From Achatina immaculata (taxonomy: Eukaryota; Mollusca; Gastropoda; Stylommatophora; Achatinidae): a stretch of 64,000 nt of DNA. Numbering within the stretch: the first letter of the stretch is position 1; each line of letters starts with the position of its first letter. The notes beneath the pieces are model-generated. The model saw nothing but the letters and a program-made list of their open reading frames with translations, was not told where the DNA came from and did not search any database. The translations under genes were made by a program, and so were the position numbers. Shown here piece after piece: positions 1 to 58,500 of this stretch. The stretch is taken from assembly GCA_009760885.1 (NCBI GenBank), contig CM019703.1, forward strand, positions 7,638,459 to 7,702,458, read 5' to 3'.

Positions 1-105
1 AGAATCTCCTGAGTCTGGTCACACAGGATCTCCTGAGTCTGTCACACAGAATCTCCTGAGTCTGGTCACACATAATCTCGTGAACCTGGTTAACACAGAT
101 CTCTG
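1..105. repeat. 24-bp minisatellite at left edge
   Basis: Tandem units of the type AATCTCCTGAGTCTGGTCAC, with about four decaying copies visible. The array is cut by the window edge, so its true length is unknown. Confidence 0.8.
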
Positions 106-2864
106 CAGTGACGTCTACGGAAACCAAGAAATGCCTCACTTTATTCCGCTTTTCTCATTAAACTCACCTGCCATTATTCACGCCTCATTCACATCTCATA
201 TGGGAACTGTTAGCTATAAAAACTAATTATATGCTACTTCATACCCGTTACAGGTGTCTAGCATTAAGGCATCAAAATTACGTTTCTCCATTTTAAGTTT
301 AATTCTGTCGTCTCTTTTATGATGTCCATCAGAAGGGCCTTTTGTGTGTGTGTGTGTGGGGGGGGGGTGTGGTTTAAATTTTTGGTTTTTTTTTTCCATT
401 CCTTAAAAAAATGAATTCATTAAAGTCTTCATTTATCTGTATATTTAATTTATTTTATTCTTTGCATATGCTGTTTGGAATCATCATTCCCTTCGGTTTG
501 ATATTTTAAGGTAGCCTGTCTTTTGTTTTCTATGTGGTTATTTTATCAAAGAGTAGCTCTTCACTTTCATGACATGTATGATACTTTACACTGGTCTGTT
601 TACAAATTAATAGCGACAGACCACCCCATGCAAATGAATGTGAAAAAAAGTTTGACTAGATAGAGAAAATAACCCTTGGAGAAATAAAATTAGGTGAAAG
701 CTGGTAGCTGCATATAACCCAAATGTTGTCTAATATCAGTAGAACATTTTACAAAAAATATCATATCTCTTTAATAACAATAATCTATAATAATAAAACT
801 TCCTTCCCCCTCTCCCCAAATCCTTCCCACATAAACAGAACAATAGCAAACAAATACGCGCACTCCCAAGCACCTGTTTCTAATCATAAGACCCAAGTAA
901 GTTCCTATCATTCGACTGACATGTATCAGCGAGAGGTCTTCCCCCTGACCCCCCCCCCCTACATCATACATTACGTAACTGGGTAAATGCCTTTCCGATG
1001 CGATCACTGCCAACTTCATGATACTGTTGAGGGGTTTGACCTTGCAAGGGGTCGGATTTAACAACCAGTACATATTCTCGTGACTTTCAAAGCCCATTCT
1101 GCCAAATGACATGTGCTTCTGATACTACGTATGTCAGTGCCAAGCAATGGTCGTCACGATCTCAGTAATCTAGGGGCACAGCCATCTTTTGTACTGTAAA
1201 AAAATATTAGTTCAAAATTTGCATGGGACATCAAGATTTCTAAATCTATTCCTTCTTTCTCCTGACTGGGTAATGTCTCAGCATGGCACTCCTACGTGAA
1301 ATATAAACACTGTTTGCACCACCGATTTAAAGTACGTTTGTGGAACAATCACGATAGGTTGACAACAAACCTTATTAGTTGACGAGTCTTCCTTCAGGAG
1401 AAAGGTGTGTTTGTGTTTGGGGGGGGGGGGGGGGGGCGCTCTCAGAAAAGACATTCAAAACTTCTAGATACTTATCTATCAGTCCCACTAGCAACTGTTT
1501 TTCCATCGCCTGTCTGTCTTTGTTCTCTTCCATTCGCTCCTAAACTGTTTCTATCTCACAAGCGTAAATTTAAACGCGCTACAGAAAACAGTCTATATCC
1601 GTTGTTCATATCTGTTGTTTTCACTTTCCTGTGACATGTGGTCAAACGGTTCAGATGTTTTCCCCCTTTTTTTTCCCTTTGGGTTTTCCCAATGTCTTGT
1701 GATGACATGCCCAAAGAATTTTCACTGTTTTTCCATGCTATCTGAATGTTTTGTACTGAAATTTACAACATATATAAAACTATATAGTAAATAACCCACT
1801 GAATTATTGTGCGCTGTGTGTGTACGCGCGCTATTATATAATGTGCGTGTGTGTGTATACTTTATTATGCTATGCCCTCTAGAAACTTCAATAACAACGA
1901 AAAAGGTCTACACTCAAAGAACCAATATAACTATTAAATGCTAGGACTTCGCAAACACCTTCGCTATACATTTCAATGCGAATATTGGAATAACATTCCA
2001 AAGCACTTGGTTACTGTATTTTAACAGCCACAAAGCCAATAACACGGTCTTATAGGGGAACTAACTCAAGCTGTCTTCCAAAAGAGTTTTAGACGTACAC
2101 AGACCAGCCTTCACATGGGGAAATGGCTGACAATGTGGCTCAATCACAAACAATATAAAAGGATTGGATACTTTTGCTGAAGCAGCAGGAAAAAAAAAAT
2201 AGAACCTATGATCCCATCATGGCACAAAGAAGCTGTCAAAGACTGTCAAATCCGAATGGAGAAATGCCACTGGCTGCATAAGGGTACAATACAGTTTCAG
2301 AATATCCCAATAGGACTCTATGACCTGGTGTAGGTAGAAACGCAACAGGGAAGTTTGACTGACGATATACAAACTCCACAGGGAAATATAATCGACTGTA
2401 CGAGAAAAGCGTGGTTAGGTAAGGTCGACAAATGTAAAAATACGAATGACAATCTCCGTGTCGATCAATTAATCTGGTAACGTTTAAAAAAAGAAGAGAG
2501 AATCACGTTTTTAAAGTGACTTTATTGCATGACACCTGGTAATACACGTACACATATATTCACTTTCCTTCTCACCGACAACTAAACTCAGCGTCTCATT
2601 TACCATTCAAATATACAAAATGCCCCTTCTCTTTTCCCACATAACATAAATAATCTTCAACAGATAGTAAAGAGTTTCTGGAAGAGATGTTGGAGAAATG
2701 CTCATGGGTCTATCCTCGTTAACGCTATGTGAGATTTATTTACAGCAGTGGTCCTGTATTTCACAGAGTCTGCGGTAGGGTCGCAGGGGGGGGGGGGGGG
2801 GGGGGAAGAGATATAAAAAAGTATTTCACAAAATACTGTGTGTGTGGGGGGGGGGGGGAGAGAT

Positions 2865-3330
2865 TGAGAGAATGATCTTTATTTCAAATGGGTTAAGGCC
2901 CGTCTGACATTCTGCCCTTTATCATACAACTTTCATTCTGTTCCAGACATTATACAAATATGCTGCTCAAATAACAAACATAATTAACAATAAAGTAACT
3001 ACATACACATAAAATGACTAACTACATACACATATAAATGACTACCTACATACACATATAAATGACTATCTACCAAACAAAAATGACATTACTATTCAGA
3101 ATAATGAGTTCGGTGTCTGTAAGAGCAGTCTAAAATAACTTTTTAAGTTTTACGATTCATGGAGGCATGTAGTCGACATCATACAAATATTGGAAAAGTT
3201 TGTAGTTGTAGGAAGGACCACAGTTTATATTTTTTTAATACAGGATGAGAGGGTATTCCAAAGATGAGCAGCAGAATAAGTAAAGCTTTTCTTGTAAAGG
3301 CCAGGTCTAGGTTTTGGAAAAGTGTGTGTG
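2865..3330 (-). mobile_element. LINE 3' end, same family as 28365-29620
   Basis: Read on the minus strand it has a degraded C-terminal peptide (a match to KSFAYSSVPLCNTL of the longer copy, here RKALLILLLIFG with frame loss). A 3' UTR follows whose end (ATTCTGCCCTTTATC, CTTTATTTCAAATGGG) parallels the copy at 28370-28460. Confidence 0.6.
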
Positions 3331-3336
3331 TTGTGT

Positions 3337-3393
<57 letters not shown>
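3321..3393. repeat. (GT)n(GA)n microsatellite
   Basis: An interrupted GT tract passing directly into about 19 GA units. It makes the minus-strand frame at 3179-3397 a run of Ser/Leu and Thr/His, which is an artefact. Confidence 0.95.
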
Positions 3394-3395
<2 letters not shown>

Positions 3396-3705
3396 AAAAA
3401 TAAGCGAACATTTTCCTGAAAAGATTGCAGGGTTTTAATGAAATCATAATAGCTGAATTCCGTCCATAATTACTGCCGTCCTCCTGTTCAGTTCCTACAA
3501 CTCATCTCCCATATATGATTTTTATTACCCTGTTACGCCTTTTTATATTGCCAAATACATTTCACGTATCTAATTTCTTACATATTTCTTTTGCATTATT
3601 TCGCTTTTTTTCTGTTTTCAACTAATCCTGTACTTCTTTATTTTCTGTCCAAGAACTACGACCTATTCTTATCCATATTCGAACGGCCTCAGTTTTCTTT
3701 CCTAT

Positions 3706-4045
3706 ATGGTTACTGAATGTCAAATGAAATTTAAAAAAAAAAACCTGGACAGACAGAAAAACAAAGGAAGAGGGTCATTCATCATAATTATCATAATAAT
3801 GATAAGAAAAAGACAGCTGAAATTTCTTAGACATGTCATGAGAAGACAGAAGCTGGAGAACCTAACAATGACTGGAAAATTCGCGGTATAAAGGAAGAGA
3901 AGAAGGGCAGGGGGTAAACATCTCGGTGGACTAACCAAATGGCTTGGAAAAAGGAAAAGCATCTGAATTAATCGAGAACATCAAGGACCGTGCAAGATGG
4001 AGAAGCATGCTTGCCAACGCAATCCGGCACGGCATGTAACATCCA
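3706..4045 (+). mobile_element. Non-LTR retrotransposon fragment (RT C-terminal region)
   Basis: Plus-strand translation across frames gives RQLKFLRHVMRRQKLENL, then a basic stretch, then LTKWLGKRKSIELIENIKDR and ARWRSMLANAIRHGM before a stop. This is the typical C-terminal tail of this LINE class (H-RR-LE, basic GRP region, D-RW). The same family recurs at 21180-21470, 31860-31960 and 54510-54790. It is broken by stops. Confidence 0.65.
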
Positions 4046-4539
4046 TCCTGCTACATCACTGGGGAGTGTGAAGAAAACAAAAAATGTAACAGCTTTCAGC
4101 TTGAGTTTCTGAGCTGTATGTTTGGAAGCAAGAACTTTGTGTGTGTGTGTTTTTTTAAAATTCCGTTTAAGTGCATTTAGCAATTCTTATTTCATTAACT
4201 TCTACTTCAGTTTCCACTGTCTGTTACCATGTCCCAAATATACGAGTGTTACCATTTCCTTTAGTGTTTTCCATTTATTCATATTTACAAACGGATTTCG
4301 TTCTTCCCTGCCGACTGTCATGGCCGTTATCTAGCATTTATTGCTAGTCCAGTCTTAGCTTTCGTTCTTTACTCGTGCCACAATATTCTTAATGTCTTCT
4401 AGACATCATCATCGTGCTTTCGGCATATATAACTGTTCTCCGACTAATGATTATAATCTAGACATTTCACTAATGTTTCTATTTTTGACGCACACATGTT
4501 AAACGTTATGTTTAAATCTGACCGGATTAAATGGATATA

Positions 4540-4645
4540 TCAGCAGCAGGCCATCTTGCTCACAACCGAGAGACCTACAGGAGTGCTGTTAGGGAGGCAA
4601 AGTTCCGCAAGGGACATGCAAATGAATGAATGAATGACATATTAA
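4540..4645 (+). mobile_element. LINE 3'-terminal fragment with (AATG)n tail
   Basis: Matches the last ~100 bp of the LINE at 20140-21080 (GCAGGCCATCTTGCTCACAA through CCGCAAGGGACATGCAAATG), then ATGAATGAATGAATG. Only the 3' end is present. Confidence 0.75.
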
Positions 4646-4686
4646 ACGAGCATGATGATGATAATTATTAAGGAAAAAAAAGTTCA

Positions 4687-52010
<47,324 letters not shown>

Positions 52011-52561
52011 AACAACGGCTGCTACTTCGCGGGAAGTTTGGGCAGAAGTCACGATTATTTTGAATGACGACTCAAGATAAGTATCTTGTCACTGACGGCT
52101 AAAAACTTCACTTTATCGCATCCTTTCTACTGTTAAAAGAGAATGAAAAAACTCAGCTTGAAAGCCGAGCATGTTTGTTTCATGTAAAGACGTTTGTTCT
52201 CAGCAACGACTTTAATTACGGACCGTAACCAAACTATTGTACGTACCAACCTAAAGTCAACCGATTCACTTACTCCTCGTTTTCACATAGCGATTAATTT
52301 TGTCCAGGACCTCGCCAACAATGGTAGTTAACAATTTAGTAACCACTTTGAATCGTAATTTGCTAAAATTATAAATCTTAACACATGATATAAAAGCATA
52401 AAGTTACCGCAAAAACTTTAATTTAAATCTCGGTCATAGAAATATAAGCTTATAATTTCCATAGGCATTTGTTATTTTGTTTAAAAGTATATTAGAAAAC
52501 GAAGAATCCATCCTGGTATATGACTAGATTATTGGCTCCCTCCTTTGTCACGTGATTAGCA
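52011..52561. promoter_or_regulatory. Head-to-head intergenic region shared by STIM (minus) and SRA1 (plus)
   Basis: 551 bp separate the two start codons, so this interval must hold both 5' UTRs and probably a bidirectional promoter. On the SRA1 side are ATTGG (52531-52535, an inverted CCAAT box) and the palindrome TCACGTGA (52548-52555, an E-box of the USF/MITF/TFEB type). The E-box ends seven bases before the proposed SRA1 ATG. No TATA box is positioned convincingly. Function is inferred from position and motifs only. Confidence 0.55.
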
Positions 52562-52580
52562 ATGTCTGCTTTCACTTCTG
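52562..52580 (+). CDS. SRA1: SRA1 exon 1 (19 nt coding)
   Basis: ATG with G at -3, six codons (MSAFTS) and one base, then a GTGAGT donor. An in-frame TGA lies seven bases before the ATG, so translation cannot begin further upstream in this frame. The phase-1 end fits both possible acceptors of exon 2. Support is phase, splice consensus and position beside the E-box. There is no sequence homology to confirm it. Confidence 0.6.
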
Positions 52581-55500
52581 GTGAGTTGGCTTTCAAATAT
52601 ACAACTTTGTCTGCTTCTGAATGCAAGTTTAAATGTTACAGTGTATGCAAAAGATATTCACTTTACATTTCATTAAAATAACTTTCAGAATATTTGATGT
52701 GAATGATTATACTGAAAGGAAGCAATCTATTTCATTCGATAGTTCCTCCAAAGCTGCATAGACCCGTTTCCAAGGCAATTGGTGAACTTTTTTTGAAGTA
52801 AACTTTTAAGATTGATAAAACTGAGGTGCTAGTTGAATATGTTGACGAAAAGCAAAGTTATTTAAATTTTTTTACAAGCATGGACCTTTAGATGAGGACA
52901 TCTGTCCTCTTCAGAAAGTAAAACAACTAAAGAATCTGTGGAGAGGAACAGACAGAACCACAAAAATAAGATTTTTAAGGCCATGCATCTTTCCACATCG
53001 CAACATATGCCTGTGAGACCTGGACACTTAACAAAGCACCTGAGAAATACATACATGCCTTTGAATGTAAATGCTACAGAAGAGTTCTTCAAATATCATG
53101 GAGACAAAAAAGAACAGTCATGAGCAAGATGGCCTGCTGCTGGTGCATCCATTTTCAGATCATCAACAATGTCTTGCAGCCATCTTTACCTTGGTCTTCC
53201 TCTCTTTCTTTTTCCCATTATGTACCCTTCCAAGACTGTCTTCTCTAGATTATCATGACGTTTAATGTGTCCAAGATATTTAAGTTTTCTTTGTTTAATC
53301 CTCTTTACTAGCCAGCCTTCTTCAGTATTAAGTTCTTGTAGTATGGATATATTTGTTCTTTTTTGTGTCCATGGTTTTGGCTAGGTTTCATTTTTATGTA
53401 AAGTTTCTTATTTGTTTTTATTCTGATGACCATAATGTTTGTTGCATCTTTTTCCAGAACCACATCTCTGTTGTTTCCAGTTCATTTCCTTCATTATCCT
53501 CTGTTAATTGTCGAAGTTTCACAAGCCTAAAGCGATAATGGCTGTATGTAGCACATTAATACACATTTCCTAACTTTTAATGACATTCTGTTATATTGTT
53601 AGTATCTTCTTCATGATATATATAGAGGGGGGATGGGAGTACCTGCATTAGATCTTTCTTTTTCACTTTGACCCAAATTCATTTAATTGTTTTTAGTAAC
53701 AGTGAGTTAATAATATGTTAGAATGAATTGTTATTTTCTTACAGAAAGATCTGTGCAACTCATTGTGCTTATTTCAGGGTTGCTTCTGAATCCAGACAAT
53801 GGGTTCCCAAAACTGGTTCAGGTTTATATCCTGCCTCCTGCAGCATCATCATCAGTTTGTCAGCCTGTCCCCATTGTTCTGCAAACTCTGCCTGTTGATT
53901 CCAGTGAGCTTCCTCCATCCTTCGCTGCTGCAGTTTGGGACCATCAGAAGTTAGAGACCCTTCCAGAACTTTTGGATAGGCTGAATCTAGAGTCTACCGA
54001 CTCTTTGAGAAAATACACAAAGAAAGTTTTGCATGAAATTTTAGATGGTTGTAAAGTCAGCATCCAGGTAATGATCATTATGCAAAAAGTGATTTGTGTA
54101 CTTTGTTTGGTAGATGTTACTTTCTCAGCAGTATAACCCTTTAATCAAAGTGGTACAAAAGTAAGATTGAATAAATATTTCTTATATCCTTAAGTCTCAT
54201 TAAAATGGATTTGTAAATACTTACATTCCAGATCTATTGAATCTGCAGCATGTACATCTAGGGCAGTGGATGTAGAACTAATAGAAATGTACTTTTCGTG
54301 AAGAAATCAGAACTGGACAGGAGAAAAATGAAGAATGTCAGAATCACAGATTCAGTGTCTTGATTCTGCAGGCCTGAATAGTGTCAGGAATCTGCAGTCA
54401 TGTGAATATCATTTGCTATACTGTTATACATGTGAATATCACTTGCTGTACTGTTATACTGTTTTAAAACATCTTGGTCATTAATCAGGAATTGAGTCAT
54501 CATTATCAGGTACTGTGCCGACTGGCATTGACTAGTATGCTTCTCCAGAGTACACGATCCTTCATGCAGACCATCAGCTCAGTTGGTGATCTCCTCTCAC
54601 ACCATCCCGTCAGACCGTCCAGTATTATTCCTCTTGGTCTTCCTCTTGATCTTCTTCCTTCTATTTTTCTTGTTGTTATATTTTCTATGTCCCCTCTTCT
54701 CATTGCATGTCCTATGCAAGTACATTGTCTCTCTCTTATTTTTTTTATAAGATTTTTTGTCTCTCCAGCTCTTCTCATTTGCTGTTAGGGAGGCAAAGTT
54801 CCACAAGGGACATACAAATGAATGAATGAGCTCTTCTGATACATTCTTCATTAGTTATTTTTGCTGTCCAAGGAGGTTCGTAACATTCTTCTAATAAACC
54901 ACATTTCTGCTGCTTCCAATGATTTTTGTGCAGACCTGCCTATTTACCCAAATAAGCAGGCATGGACCAGCTGGCAGTAGACTCAGAGAGCGAGGTGGGG
55001 TAGTAGGTGGCTCTACTATTCTATAAAGTGCCTCAGGTGCTCAGTGAAAGGAATACCAGGCGGGTAAGAGGCACCTTAAAGCCTTTCGCTCGCGCTGCCT
55101 TGCAGGTAGGACAGGGAGTCCAAAGGCTAGCGAAGAGTCCATACACAAACCGGCAGAAGGCAACAGGAAACCACTGTTGTAGCTCCAAAGAACAGTTATG
55201 CTTAGGAATTGAGTACTATTTTTATATTTCACGGTGCCTGCTTCATATCCTTCTCCGTCCATTTTCTCAGGATTTCAAGATTTGTTTTAGTTGATAAAAC
55301 AATAAAAAAAAAGTTGATAAAACTAACAAACTCCTAGGATTATGAAGTAGTAGTCTTTTTTTTTTCTTTTTAATGTGTAATTTTATAATGGATTACATCC
55401 TTTAATTGTATCCTATGCTGGATGTTGTTATTATTTCCTCTAACAGTATTCTGCATTATCTGTGTTAAGAATATACATCTTGGCTGCTTGACATGCCCAT

Positions 55501-58500
55501 TCAAGTAAGACTGAATAAGACAAAGTAGTATTGTCCTTTATTTGTTGTTCCATCTGACACAGTGGTTACCTCATACCACAGCTTCTTACTGATTTTCTCA
55601 CTATATCATATTATATATAAATTACAGTTAATTGTTCAGCATGTGCATTTTAAATGGTGCTGTAGTAACCCAGAGTTGATGGTCATTTAGATGCCCTGTT
55701 TTATTTTTGTTCTTCATCTTCAAAATAATAGGGACGATCCAGAGAAGACACTCAGATACGCTTAGGCATCTTAGATGATCAGTGGAGAGATGGGAAATTG
55801 TCTGAAGGAGCTAAAATCAAGTTAGGCTGCCTTGCTTCAGGTAAGTATGTATGATAGTCTTTTTTTGATGGTTACATCATTCTTAATTAAGTCATGTAAT
55901 ATGTGCATGTTGTAATTGTACATGCAGTTCATCAAATAACTCTTATTATCAGTGAAACTGAAGAGTCAGAGCCAGAAACAATTTTGAGAGGTGTCCATAG
56001 GATTTTCATAGAAATTTACTGAGTCTGATTTCAGAATAAAAACTTCATTAAAAAAATCTGGTAAAAAACAGTGCAGTATGCCATTCCCTCATACCCTGAA
56101 ATTGTGAAAGGTGTTCAGTGATCATATTAACCAGCAATTACCAGTCAATCAATCAATCAATCAAGTGGCTTGGCTTAGTCAATCATTTCTCTCCTCAATT
56201 CCCTGTCTTTAGACTTGATTGTGAGATCCGCCAGTGACTTTCTTTTTAGCCACACTGACAGCCCTTCCAGTAACTTATCTCTCTGTCTTCCCCTGTCACT
56301 TCTTCCCTCAGTTTTTCCAGTTGCCATGATGTGTTCCAGTTTTCCTCTTCTCAGAAAATGTCCTACAAATCTCACTTGTCTCCCTCTGATCTTTGCTGTA
56401 ATTTGCCTTTTAACTCCAGCCTCTCTTAAGACTTCTTCGTTGGTTTTCTTAGCTGTCCATGGTACCTTCAACATCCTTCTTATGAGCCACATTTCCATGG
56501 CCTCCATTTCTCGCTGCACTCTCATATTCTTCACATCCAAAGAACAAAATTGGCTCAACATAACATTTAAGTACTTGGAATCTTGTTTCCATTGATATGG
56601 ATCTGTTGCACAAGATGTTTCTCATTTTCTGGAATGCTGATTTGGCCTGAGCACGTCTGCTTTTTATTTCATTGTGACATTTCCCATCAGCTGTTATAAT
56701 TGTTCCTAAATATTTGAATCTATCAACTTGTTTCAGTTCTGTGCTATCGATGGTAATACTACATTTTGGTGGTATTCTTTTCTTTGAGGTGACCATCACT
56801 TCAGTCTTCTTTTTATTCAGGCTGAGACCTTTACTTTTACTTTCATGAACCACGATGTCCAGAAGAGCCTGTAGCTCCCCTTCACTTTTAGCAATCAGAA
56901 CTGTGTCACCTGCATATCTTAAGTTGTTAAGGTTATACCCGCCAATCAGTATTCCTGGCAAGCTCTCTATATTTCTCATTATGTTTTCACTGTACAAGAA
57001 GAAGAGGTCAGGAGATAGAACACATCCATGTCTTACTCCCAATTTTATGTCTTGGAATGCTCCTATTTGGTTCTCAACTGTTATTGCTCCTGATTGCTGC
57101 CAGTATATGCTTTTGATGAGTTTCAGATCTTTCCCATCTATGTTGATGTCTTCCAGCATTCTTATAATTTCTGTGTGTCTCCTTTTATCGAATGCTTTAC
57201 AGTAGTCTATGAAGCATAAGTATAGGTCCATCTTTACTTCTATTGATCTTTCCATCAGTGTTCTCAATATATATATGGCAATTACTTGTGCCTTTTCCTT
57301 CGATGAAGCCACACTGTTCTTCAGTGATTTCTGATTTTATTTTGCCCCTGATTCTTCTTGTGACAATACAAAGCAGGATTTTGGTAACATGCCAGTAATG
57401 CTTCTCCATTCTGTGTGCTTCCTAGTGTTTCCAATCAGACCAGTTGCCTCACCCTTCATGTACCACCTGATCAGCCCATTCTGATTTTTTTTTTGCTTGA
57501 CATCCCTGTCTGTGTTTTTTTTTCTTTTAGTTTTCCACTGATTATGAGTTTTCTGACTTATGTTAAGAATTTTGACTTTTTCATTAATATTTTAGTTTGT
57601 TTTTATGTGTTACAGCTTTTCTTAGGATTTCTTCATTTTTTAAAAAAAATTAATAATGCAACTTTATATGTTGCACCATTCTCCAGAACCATATCTCTGC
57701 TTCTTCCCATTTTAAAATTGAGAGTATCTCTTTTAGAGCGTACAGTACATAACTGTCAGTGCATTAAGAGAAAATATTCACATGAGAATGATGAAAATTG
57801 TTTGTATTTATGAGATATGGGAGCTGGTTAAAAAAAAAAACAAATCTATTAATTGTTTCTGTTAATCTAGAAATTATTGCACATAATTCATGACATTTTG
57901 GTTTTAATATAATTTATAAAGTTCACACAAAATTCACTGATTGTTTCAGCACTTAAAAACAATGACCTGAAGCAAGCTGATGGATTGCACCTTGCGTTGA
58001 TGGTGGATCACTTGTCTGAGGTGAAAGCAGTTGCATCTTTGTTTGCTAACATTTTCTTCATTTATCTTTCACAGTTGTCTTTTTTTTTTTCCTTCATGTC
58101 TGTCTTGTCTGAAGCTCTGAAAGCAGAGATGATTGCTTGAGTGACAGCATTATTATCAAATCTAGCAAATCAGACCTGACTGGGGGCCCTGCCTGTCTCT
58201 TTGTTGGTGCTTCTAATTAATATGCTTAACCCAATAGCTCCTTCCTCATATATCTTTCAGTGTTGAGGGAACAAATAGACATCTTGATAGGGCTCAACGA
58301 TTTGCTTCATGTAATGGTATACTTAATGCTTCTGTAATTTCCTCTCTCCATCTCCTGCATGGGCAGCCTCTTCCTTTGTTACCTAGAAATCTTAGTGTGA
58401 ATGTTTTCTGTGATATACCCATTTATATCAATCTGTCTATTCTTCATGTGTTTTCTATGAGTGATAAAGAGATCCATCGCCAGCTTGCTGGGCCAGGTGC

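Larger units (their letters stand above)
54068..55731 (+). other. SRA1 intron 2
   Basis: Carries LINE 3'-end debris at 54510-54832. At 54940-55230 is a moderately GC-rich segment unlike its surroundings, which may be a further repeat that I cannot classify. I see nothing in 55290-55731. Confidence 0.65.

Noticed and set aside
723..1112. Overlapping frames on both strands near the left edge
   Set aside because: Low-complexity, mutually overlapping, no motif and no splice support; likely chance.
52011..52052. Upstream extension of STIM by 14 codons beginning at GTG
   Set aside because: No ATG in the extension. The first ATG (52010) gives a normal signal peptide.
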